DNA of 64,000 bases from Klebsiella huaxiensis (GTDB lineage: Bacteria > Pseudomonadota > Gammaproteobacteria > Enterobacterales > Enterobacteriaceae). Shown here in pieces: positions 57,447 to 64,000 of this stretch. The position numbers were made by a program, and so were the translations under genes. Within the stretch, counting starts at the first letter, position 1. Every line of letters begins with the position of its first letter. The notes under the pieces were generated by a model, which had not been told where the DNA came from, made no database searches, and worked only from the letters and a program-made list of their open reading frames with translations. The DNA lies in the NCBI RefSeq assembly GCF_003261575.2, contig NZ_CP036175.1:558001-622000 (forward strand). The letters are read 5' to 3'.

Positions 57447-57525
57447 CCCTCTCGATCCTCAGGATCGTTTAGTGAAGTAGATCGCATTATAAGCGTTATC
57501 TATTACGCTGCTGCTTAATTGATCT

Positions 57526-57548
57526 GGTATAACAGGTATAAAGGTACA
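57526..57548. promoter_or_regulatory. NanR operator (GGTATA repeats)
   Basis: GGTATA at 57526-57531, GGTATA at 57535-57540 and GGTACA at 57543-57548 are direct repeats about 9 bp apart. This is the arrangement NanR dimers bind cooperatively in E. coli, 35 bp upstream of nanA. Confidence 0.9.
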
Positions 57549-57582
57549 TAGTTAATCACAATAATATCACTATGAGGTTTAT

Positions 57583-58476
57583 ATGGCGGTCAATTTACGT
57601 GGAGTCATGGCGGCACTGCTTACGCCGTTCGATGGTCAGCAAAAACTGGATAAGGGGAGTCTGCGCCGGCTGGTTCGTTTCAATCTGAGCCAGGGGATCG
57701 ACGGGCTTTACGTAGGGGGCTCCACTGGTGAAGCCTTTGTGCAGAGCGGCGCTGAGCGTCAGGAAGTATTAGAAATCGTGGCGGAAGAGGCGAAGGGAAA
57801 AATGACTCTGATCGCCCATGTCGGCTGCGTGAGTACTCTTGAAAGCCAACAATTGGCGCAGGCGGCGGCAAGCTATGGATATGATGCCGTTTCTGCGGTG
57901 ACGCCATTCTATTATCCGTTTAGCTTTGAAGAGCATTGCGCGCATTATCAGGCCATTATTGAGTCGGCTGATGGATTGCCGATGGTGGTGTACAACATCC
58001 CGGCCCTAAGCGGCGTTAAGCTGACGCTCGATCAGATCAATACTCTGGTGACCTTGTCGGGCGTCGGCGCGCTGAAGCAGACCTCCGGCGATCTTTATCA
58101 GATGGAGCAAATCCGTCGGGCTCATCCGGACCTGGTGTTGTACAACGGCTATGACGAGATCTTCGCTTCTGGCCTGCTCGCAGGTGCCGATGGTGGAATT
58201 GGCAGCACCTACAACATCATGGGGTGGCGTTATCAGGGGATCGTACAGGCGCTGAAAGCAGGTGATGTCGCCAAAGCGCAACACCTGCAGTGCGAATGTA
58301 ACAAGGTTATCGATCTGCTGATTAAAACCGGCGTATTCCGTGGTCTGAAAACCGTGCTGCACTATATGGATGTTGTCGCTGAGCCGCTGTGCCGTAAGCC
58401 GTTCGCCCCGGTTGACGAACAATTCCTGCCGGAGCTGAAAGCACTGGCTCAGCAGTTGTTGGCAGAGAAGGCGTAA
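57583..58476 (+). CDS. nanA: N-acetylneuraminate lyase
   Basis: 297 residues, a class I aldolase TIM barrel of the DapA/NAL family. The Schiff-base Lys165 is in ALKQTSGDL, Tyr137 is in VVYNIPALSG, and GGSTGE binds the carboxylate. It splits N-acetylneuraminate into N-acetylmannosamine and pyruvate. It is the first structural gene of nanATEKQ. Confidence 0.97.
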   Translation: MAVNLRGVMAALLTPFDGQQKLDKGSLRRLVRFNLSQGIDGLYVGGSTGEAFVQSGAERQEVLEIVAEEAKGKMTLIAHVGCVSTLESQQLAQAAASYGYDAVSAVTPFYYPFSFEEHCAHYQAIIESADGLPMVVYNIPALSGVKLTLDQINTLVTLSGVGALKQTSGDLYQMEQIRRAHPDLVLYNGYDEIFASGLLAGADGGIGSTYNIMGWRYQGIVQALKAGDVAKAQHLQCECNKVIDLLIKTGVFRGLKTVLHYMDVVAEPLCRKPFAPVDEQFLPELKALAQQLLAEKA

Positions 58477-58524
58477 CCACAAGTTGCCGGGGAGTTACGC
58501 TTGCCTGGCCTACATATTTCGACC

Positions 58525-58557
58525 GTAGGCCGGGTAAGGCGAAGCCGCCACCCGGCA
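58525..58557. repeat. REP element between nanA and nanT
   Basis: GTAGGCCGGGTAAGGCGAAG followed by CCGCCACCCGGCA is a classic imperfect REP palindrome. It is preceded by an inverted GGCCTAC (about 58508-58514), as in a BIME. Such elements stabilise upstream mRNA or attract gyrase and IHF. Confidence 0.85.
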
Positions 58558-58586
58558 CAACAACAAAAAATTATCGGGAGAGTAAA

Positions 58587-60074
58587 ATGAGTACTTCTAC
58601 CCAGAACATCCCGTGGTATCGCCATCTTAGTCGCCCTCAGTGGCGGGCTTTTTCAGCTGCATGGTTGGGATATTTGCTTGATGGTTTTGATTTTGTCTTG
58701 ATTGCCCTGGTACTTACCGAGGTCCAGGGGGATTTTGGTCTGACAACGGTCCAGGCGGCCAGCCTGATCTCAGCCGCTTTTATCTCTCGCTGGTTTGGCG
58801 GCCTGATGCTCGGCGCAATGGGCGATCGCTACGGTCGACGCCTGGCGATGGTCACCAGCATTATTCTTTTTTCACTTGGTACCCTGGCTTGCGGTTTTGC
58901 GCCAGGTTACACCACCATGTTTATCGCCCGTCTGGTTATCGGCATGGGAATGGCAGGTGAGTATGGCTCAAGCGCGACTTATGTTATTGAAAGCTGGCCG
59001 AAGCATTTACGTAACAAAGCCAGCGGTTTTCTGATCTCCGGATTCTCCGTCGGGGCCGTTATTGCCGCGCAGGTTTACAGCCTGGTGGTGCCCGTCTGGG
59101 GTTGGCGCGCACTGTTCTTCATTGGCATTGTGCCGATCGTCTTCGCTCTCTGGTTACGCAAAAATATTCCGGAAGCCGAGGACTGGAAAGAGAAGCATGA
59201 GGGCAAAGAACCGGTGCAGACAATGGTCGATCTGCTTTATCGCGGTAAGCATCGGGTTATTAATATTCTGATGACCGTTGTTGCAGCAACCGCACTGTGG
59301 TTTTGCTTTGCAGGCGATTTGCAAAATGCCGGTATCGTGCTGTTACTGGGCGTGATGTGTGCGGTTATTTTTATCAGCTTTATGGTCCAGAGCAGCGGTA
59401 AGCGCTGGCCTACTGGCGTGACGCTGATGGTCGTCGTGCTTTTCGCTTTCCTTTACTCGTGGCCTATCCAGGCGCTGCTACCCACTTATCTGAAAACCGA
59501 ATTGGCTTATGACCATACCACGGTAGCGAATATTCTGTTTTTCAGCGGCTTTGGCGCAGCGGTAGGGTGCTGCGTGGGCGGTTTTCTTGGCGACTGGCTG
59601 GGAACCCGCAAGGCTTACGTTTGCAGCTTGCTGGCTTCACAGTTGTTGATTATTCCGGTCTTTGCTATCGGCGGCACAAACATATGGGTCCTTGGCCTGC
59701 TACTGTTTTTCCAGCAGATGTTAGGACAGGGGATCTCGGGGATCTTACCGAAACTGATCGGCGGCTACTTCGATACCGATCAACGCGCGGCGGGGCTTGG
59801 GTTTACCTATAACGTGGGGGCGCTGGGCGGTGCGATTGCGCCGGTTCTTGGTGCCTTAATTGCCCAGCGTCTGGATCTGGGTACTGCACTGGGATCGCTC
59901 TCTTTCGGTCTGACGTTCGTGGTGATCCTGTTGATTGGTCTGGATATGCCATCCCGCGTACAGCGTTGGATCCGCCCGGAAGCCGTACGGACCCATGATG
60001 CGATTGACGGGAAACCGTTCAGCGGCGCGGTACCGTTAGGTGGCAGTAAAAGTGGATTAATTAAAACCAGATAA
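58587..60074 (+). CDS. nanT: Sialic acid transporter NanT
   Basis: 495 residues (E. coli 496). A major facilitator superfamily protein with an insert that gives 14 membrane helices. MFS motifs GGLMLGAMGDRYGRRLAM and GDWLGTRKAY are visible. It imports N-acetylneuraminate with protons. GGGAG precedes the ATG. Confidence 0.97.
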   Translation: MSTSTQNIPWYRHLSRPQWRAFSAAWLGYLLDGFDFVLIALVLTEVQGDFGLTTVQAASLISAAFISRWFGGLMLGAMGDRYGRRLAMVTSIILFSLGTLACGFAPGYTTMFIARLVIGMGMAGEYGSSATYVIESWPKHLRNKASGFLISGFSVGAVIAAQVYSLVVPVWGWRALFFIGIVPIVFALWLRKNIPEAEDWKEKHEGKEPVQTMVDLLYRGKHRVINILMTVVAATALWFCFAGDLQNAGIVLLLGVMCAVIFISFMVQSSGKRWPTGVTLMVVVLFAFLYSWPIQALLPTYLKTELAYDHTTVANILFFSGFGAAVGCCVGGFLGDWLGTRKAYVCSLLASQLLIIPVFAIGGTNIWVLGLLLFFQQMLGQGISGILPKLIGGYFDTDQRAAGLGFTYNVGALGGAIAPVLGALIAQRLDLGTALGSLSFGLTFVVILLIGLDMPSRVQRWIRPEAVRTHDAIDGKPFSGAVPLGGSKSGLIKTR

Positions 60075-60078
60075 CGAT

Positions 60079-60100
60079 CGCCCGGCAGCGGTGCCGGGCG
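60079..60100 (+). repeat. GC-rich hairpin between nanT and nanE
   Basis: CGCCCGGCA, loop GCGG, TGCCGGGCG: a perfect 9-bp stem directly after nanT and 23 bp before nanE. It is REP-like but short and lacks a T-run. Confidence 0.75.
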
Positions 60101-60123
60101 AAAACATTCATCAGGGAGCTATT

Positions 60124-60813
60124 ATGTCTTTGCTGGAAGAATTGGATTTACGCATCAGCGCTAACGGCGGGCTTATTGTTTCCTGCCAGCCGGTCCCCGG
60201 CAGCCCTTTGGACAACCCTTCGATCGTTGCCGCGATGGCGCTGGCGGCGGAGCAGGCGGGCGCAGTAGCGTTGCGCATTGAAGGAGTTGAGAATCTGCGC
60301 GCCACCCGAGCGCTGGTTACGGTGCCGATTATTGGCATTATTAAACGCGATCTGGATGATTCGCCGGTGCGGATCACGCCTTATCTGGAAGATATCGATG
60401 CGCTGGCGCAGGCCGGAGCCGATATTATCGCCATTGATGGCACTGACCGTGAACGCCCGGTTCCGGTGGCAGCGCTGCTGGCGCGCATTCATCAGCACAA
60501 GCTATTGGCGATGACCGATTGTTCCTCTCTGGAGGATGGCCTGGCCTGTCAGGCGCTTGGCGCGGAGATTATTGGTACCACGCTTTCAGGCTATACCACG
60601 TTGCACACGCCAGATGAGCCCGACCTGGTGCTGGTGAAAGCGCTGACGAATGCGGGTTGTCGGGTGAATGCGGAAGGCCGCTATAACACCCCTGCTCAGG
60701 CGGCAGAAGCTATGCGTCACGGGGCATGGGCGGTAACCGTCGGTTCAGCGATTACCCGGCTAGAGCATATTTGCCAGTGGTATAACTCGGCGTTAAAAGA
60801 GGCGCAGCCATGA
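60124..60813 (+). CDS. nanE: N-acetylmannosamine-6-phosphate 2-epimerase
   Basis: 229 residues from the ATG at 60124 (MSLLEELDLRISANGGLIVS), with AGGGAG upstream, equal to E. coli NanE. TIM barrel with the catalytic lysine in IIGIIKRDL and phosphate-binding loops AEGRYNTP and VTVGSAITR. It converts ManNAc-6-P to GlcNAc-6-P. Its end overlaps nanK by 4 bp (ATGA). Confidence 0.96.
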   Translation: MSLLEELDLRISANGGLIVSCQPVPGSPLDNPSIVAAMALAAEQAGAVALRIEGVENLRATRALVTVPIIGIIKRDLDDSPVRITPYLEDIDALAQAGADIIAIDGTDRERPVPVAALLARIHQHKLLAMTDCSSLEDGLACQALGAEIIGTTLSGYTTLHTPDEPDLVLVKALTNAGCRVNAEGRYNTPAQAAEAMRHGAWAVTVGSAITRLEHICQWYNSALKEAQP

Positions 60814-61694
60814 CCACGCTGGCGATAGATATTGGCGGCACCAAGCTTGCCGCCGCGTTGGTCGATAAGGATCTTACTATTCGTGAACGGCGGGAAATCC
60901 CGACCCCGGCGAGCCAGCGGCCTGCCGGGCTTGCCTTAGCGTTAGAAGAGCTGATTGCTCCGCTGTTGGCGCAAGCCGAGCGATTTGCGGTTGCTTCTAC
61001 CGGCATTATTCAGGACGGCATTTTAACCGCACTCAACCCAGCTAACCTTGGCGGCCTGGCGCATTTTCCCTTAATCGATTGTTTGTCTGAACTCAGCGGA
61101 CTGCCTGGAATCGCCCTGAACGATGCCCAGGCTGCGGCGTGGGCAGAATATCGTGCGTTAACGGAGAACGTGAGCGAAATGGTTTTTCTGACGGTTTCGA
61201 CGGGCGTTGGCGGCGGTATGGTCACTAACGGCAGGCTGCTAACCGGAAGCGGGGGGTTAGCCGGACATTGCGGACATACGCTGGCTGACCCAAATGGGCC
61301 ACGCTGCGGTTGTGGTCGAGTGGGTTGCGTGGAAGCAATTGCCGCCGGGAGGGCGATTGCCGATGCGGCTGGCGGTGAACTCACCGGGCTGGATGCGAAA
61401 TCTATTTTTGCTCTCGCGGAACAACATCATCTGCAGGCGCGTTCACTGGTTCAGCGCTCGGCGCAAACGCTGGCGCGGCTGATTGCCGATCTTAAAGCGC
61501 TGACCGACTGTCAGTGCGTCGTGGTTGGCGGCAGCATCGGCCTGGCGAATGGATACTTGCCGCTGGTGCGTGAATATCTAGCGCAGGAGCCAGCGGTTTA
61601 TCACGTCCCGCTACGTGAAGCACGCTATCGGCATGATGCCGGGCTAATGGGCGCGGCGCTGTGGGGCAGGGAGAGAAATCATGATTTTCGGTGA
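60810..61694 (+). CDS. nanK: N-acetylmannosamine kinase
   Basis: 294 residues (E. coli 291). ROK family: N-terminal phosphate motif LAIDIGGTKLAAAL, ATP/sugar loop STGVGGGMV, and the zinc-binding CGCGRVGCVEAIAAG with an upstream His. It phosphorylates ManNAc. It starts inside the end of nanE and overlaps nanQ by 14 bp, so the three genes are translationally coupled. Confidence 0.96.
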   Translation: MTTLAIDIGGTKLAAALVDKDLTIRERREIPTPASQRPAGLALALEELIAPLLAQAERFAVASTGIIQDGILTALNPANLGGLAHFPLIDCLSELSGLPGIALNDAQAAAWAEYRALTENVSEMVFLTVSTGVGGGMVTNGRLLTGSGGLAGHCGHTLADPNGPRCGCGRVGCVEAIAAGRAIADAAGGELTGLDAKSIFALAEQHHLQARSLVQRSAQTLARLIADLKALTDCQCVVVGGSIGLANGYLPLVREYLAQEPAVYHVPLREARYRHDAGLMGAALWGRERNHDFR

Positions 61695-62148
61695 TGTAAA
61701 TAATCCGTCACAGGCAGGGATATCGGCCATGTTGCAGCAAGCAATAATCCTCGCACAGGCGTACGACTTACAAAGTATTGCTCCCGGAAGCTACGAGTTG
61801 CAGGGGGGCGATATCTTTATGAACGTGATGCAGTTTGCGTCAGGTTTACCTGAAAAGAAGAAGGCCGAACTGCATGCGCAGTTTATCGATATCCAGATTT
61901 TACTGGCGGGTGAGGAGCGTATTTTTTATGGCGTGGCCGACAGTGCGCGGCAGTGCGAAGAGATGCACGTTGATGAGGATTATCAACTGTGCGGTAAAAT
62001 GATGGGTGAGCAGTCCATCACCTTGAGGCCCGGTATGTTCGCGGTATTTATGCCGGGGGAGCCGCATAAGCCAGGCTGCGTGGTAACAGAGCCAGCCGAT
62101 ATTAAAAAAGTGGTGATTAAAGTGCGTGCCGATTTGTCCGGTGCATAA
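61681..62148 (+). CDS. nanQ: N-acetylneuraminate anomerase NanQ (YhcH)
   Basis: 155 residues of the YhcH/EbgC/DUF386 cupin-like family. Key segments are GDIFMNVMQFASG, AELHAQFIDIQILLAGEERI and MFAVFMPGEPHKPGCVV with metal-type His and Glu. It speeds the change of alpha- to beta-Neu5Ac so that NanA can use it. Last gene of the nan operon. Confidence 0.94.
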   Translation: MIFGDVNNPSQAGISAMLQQAIILAQAYDLQSIAPGSYELQGGDIFMNVMQFASGLPEKKKAELHAQFIDIQILLAGEERIFYGVADSARQCEEMHVDEDYQLCGKMMGEQSITLRPGMFAVFMPGEPHKPGCVVTEPADIKKVVIKVRADLSGA

Positions 62149-62152
62149 AAAT

Positions 62153-62178
62153 CCTGCCGGAGCACTTTCTCCGGCAGG
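62153..62178. terminator. Terminator between nanQ and the VWA gene
   Basis: CCTGCCGGAG and CTCCGGCAGG form a 10-bp stem with a 6-nt loop, between the convergent gene ends. The preceding TAAAAAT gives the minus strand a short T-run; the plus strand lacks one. Confidence 0.75.
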
Positions 62179-62188
62179 GTAAGGCCAA

Positions 62189-63358
62189 TCAGTTTTTTTC
62201 TCGTGAGGTTACGATGCCGTGCTGTGCCGCCCACAGGTTCACATCTTCTTTGCGGATCGCGGCGGCCATCATTCCGGGGAATAGATCGGGCGTGCAGGCA
62301 AAAGAAGGGATCCCCATCGCGGCGAGTTTTCCCGCCAGTTCGCGGTCATAAAACGGTGCGCCTTCATCGCTCAACGCCAGCAGCGTAATGACCTGTACAC
62401 CTGACTGGATCAGTTCATTAGCACGTTGCAGCAGGTTGCGTTCAACGCCACCCTCATAAAGATCGGAGATCAGCACCATGATGGTATTGCGCGGATCGCG
62501 AATTAACGATTGGCAATAGCCGACTGCACGGTTGATGTCGGTACCACCGCCAAGCTGCACGCCAAACAACAGATCCACTGGATCCTTGAGCTGTTCGGTC
62601 ATATCGACAACGGCAGTATCGAAGACGACCAGATGCGTTTTCACCGCCGGAAGAGAGGCCATCACCGCACCGAAAATACTGGAATAGACTACCGATGATG
62701 CCATTGATCCGCTCTGATCGATGCACAGAATGATCTCCTTCTGCGTGCGCTGCGACTTACGACCATAGCCGATCAGGGTTTCAGGAATGATGCTCTGGTA
62801 ATCTTCTTGCCAGTGACGCAGGTTGGCGCGAATCGTGCGCTGCCAGTCGATCTCTGCATGGCGCGGGCGACGATTGCGTACCGCACGGTTGAGTGCGCCG
62901 CTCACCGCGCTGCGCATAGGCTCTTCCAGCTGTTTCATTAATTCATCGACGACTTTACGCACCACCAGTTTGGCGGTTTCTTTGGTTTTCGCCGGGATCA
63001 CGCCGCGAAGTGACATCAGCGTGCCGATCAGATGAACATCAGGCTGGGCATTAGCCAGCATCTCCGGTTCCAGCAGCATACGCTGTAGATCCAGGCGTTC
63101 AAAAGCGTCTTTCTGCATCACCTGTACTACGGATGAGGGAAAATACTGGCGAATATCTCCCAGCCAACGGGCGACGCCCGGCGAAGAGGCGTTGCTGCCG
63201 CCGCGCAGGCCATTTTTGCCATCTGGCTGATATAGCGCCGCCAGCGCGGCATCGATAACCATTTCCTCGGCGTTCAGGGGGATGCCGCAGGCGTTGTTGG
63301 CTTCATTGCCGAGGATCAAACGCCAGCGGCGCAAGCGTTCAGCATCGTTATTCGGCAT
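62189..63358 (-). CDS. von Willebrand factor A domain protein (YehP-like)
   Basis: 389 residues. An N-terminal helical region (about 1-200) precedes a VWA domain with a complete MIDAS metal site: D214-x-S216-x-S218 in CIDQSGSM, Thr273 in GGGTDINRA, and Asp299 in ISDLYEGG. The layout and many blocks (RWRLILG start, LRANLRHW, LGGGTDI) resemble E. coli YehP but are clearly diverged. There is no signal peptide, so it is cytoplasmic. It starts 11 bp inside the end of the upstream DUF5682 gene. Such VWA proteins usually act with a MoxR-type AAA ATPase, which would lie beyond the window. Confidence 0.85.
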   Translation of the reverse strand: MPNNDAERLRRWRLILGNEANNACGIPLNAEEMVIDAALAALYQPDGKNGLRGGSNASSPGVARWLGDIRQYFPSSVVQVMQKDAFERLDLQRMLLEPEMLANAQPDVHLIGTLMSLRGVIPAKTKETAKLVVRKVVDELMKQLEEPMRSAVSGALNRAVRNRRPRHAEIDWQRTIRANLRHWQEDYQSIIPETLIGYGRKSQRTQKEIILCIDQSGSMASSVVYSSIFGAVMASLPAVKTHLVVFDTAVVDMTEQLKDPVDLLFGVQLGGGTDINRAVGYCQSLIRDPRNTIMVLISDLYEGGVERNLLQRANELIQSGVQVITLLALSDEGAPFYDRELAGKLAAMGIPSFACTPDLFPGMMAAAIRKEDVNLWAAQHGIVTSREKN

Positions 63359-64000
63359 GATTTTCCCCTCTGGTTGGCGATAAGGGCAGGATGCGGCGCA
63401 GCAGAGGCAATATCAGCGCCGCACGTTGTTCATTCCACGGTTCGCAGAGTTTTTCGGGCGTGGCGACATATTTACCCTGGACCGCGCGTTCGCCAAGCTG
63501 ACGCCGCTCCGGAGCGGTAAAGTTCGCGAACGTTCGGCGCAGCATCGGTAAAATAAGTCTGAAATGGTTGGCGCTCAGGCCGCTAAGCCAGCTATCGATC
63601 AACTGCCACAATGTGGCGTTATGCAGCAGCACCATCGCGCTGTCATTCAGAAAACCTTCCGCCCACGCGGCGCTGTCTGCCGGGGCGTTTGCCGCCGATA
63701 GCGCCAGCCCCATCTGGGTGGCTATCTCTTCCGTTGGCAATGTTTGCATATCAAACAGTAGCCGCGTTGCCGTACCGCGCAGCAGTGCGTGCGCCGTGCT
63801 GCCGTTCGCCAACTGTGTCAACGCCTGTAACCAGCCGCCGAGCAGCGCTTCGTCATCCAGTAGCCGCAATGCTGCATGGGCTTCGACGATTTGTTTTCTC
63901 ATTCTGGAGGCACTGTCGTCATTGAGCGACGTACAGGCGCCGGGTAGTGCGATAGCTGCTCGTGGAACCAGGCTCATCAGAACCTGAATCACCATGCTGC
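63348..64000 (-). CDS. DUF5682/YehM-like protein (partial, N-terminus outside window)
   Basis: The last 217 or so codons of a longer frame that is open to the right edge. The sequence is helical and Leu/Ala-rich, with no catalytic motif visible. Its ending (LANGSTAHALLRGTATRLL..., LPMLRRTFANFTAPERRQLGERAV) resembles the C-terminal part of YehM-type DUF5682 proteins of about 750 residues, which sit beside YehP-type VWA genes. It overlaps the VWA gene by 11 bp, so the two are coupled. The family call rests on weak C-terminal likeness plus context. Confidence 0.6.
   Translation of the reverse strand, partial: SMVIQVLMSLVPRAAIALPGACTSLNDDSASRMRKQIVEAHAALRLLDDEALLGGWLQALTQLANGSTAHALLRGTATRLLFDMQTLPTEEIATQMGLALSAANAPADSAAWAEGFLNDSAMVLLHNATLWQLIDSWLSGLSANHFRLILPMLRRTFANFTAPERRQLGERAVQGKYVATPEKLCEPWNEQRAALILPLLRRILPLSPTRGENHAE

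Overview
This window is a chromosomal segment of a member of the Enterobacteriaceae. Gene order from trkA to nanQ follows the Escherichia coli region around rrnD, mreBCD, mdh-argR, rplM-rpsI and the sialic acid operon almost gene for gene. Protein lengths and motifs are very close to the E. coli ones, and the 16S sequence is typical of the family. Several differences point to another genus, probably in the Citrobacter/Enterobacter/Klebsiella/Kosakonia group: no aapJQMP-type transporter genes after rrnD, no yhdU/yhdJ before fis, msrPQ between accB and acuI, no yhcO, a second yhcN-like gene, no dcuD, and a VWA/DUF5682 gene pair after nanQ. I cannot fix the genus by eye.

Layout. 1-3764 (minus strand) holds the def-fmt-rsmB-trkA operon; trkA is cut by the window edge. 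3896-7687 (plus) holds dprA-smg-yrdD-tsaC-aroE-yrdB, and yrdA converges on its tail. 8218-14134 is a complete rRNA operon of the rrnD type (16S, tRNA-Ile, tRNA-Ala, 23S, 5S, tRNA-Thr, second 5S) with P1/P2 promoters, boxB/boxA and a strong terminator. 14326-20112 holds the small lipoprotein yhdV, the acrEF multidrug efflux genes and their divergent TetR regulator acrS. 20197-24615 (minus) holds yhdT-panF-prmA and dusB-fis, with a broken alpha-carbonic anhydrase remnant between prmA and dusB. 24724-29600 (minus) holds accBC, msrPQ and acuI.

29820-46477 holds csrD, mreBCD-yhdE-rng-yhdP-tldD (cell shape, nucleotide quality control, RNA processing and envelope lipid transport), and then the aaeR/aaeXAB aromatic acid efflux locus. 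46687-49498 holds two small YhcN-like secreted proteins, argR and mdh. 49644-54054 holds the periplasmic proteases degS and degQ, zapG and zapE. 54273-56561 holds rplM-rpsI and sspA-sspB. 56655-62148 is the sialic acid catabolic cluster nanR, nanA-nanT-nanE-nanK-nanQ, with a triple GGTATA-type NanR operator. 62189-64000 (minus) is the end of a DUF5682/von Willebrand A gene pair.

Most of the window is conserved housekeeping DNA. The features that stand out are regulatory or remnant: a perfect 12-bp hairpin that buries the msrP ribosome binding site, the carbonic anhydrase relic, a cysteine-rich small ORF just before mdh, a terminator-like attenuator inside the fmt-rsmB gap, a near-consensus CRP site at aaeR/aaeX, an ERIC element before tldD, and the VWA/DUF5682 module. 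I found no prophage, insertion sequence, CRISPR array or clear new multigene system.
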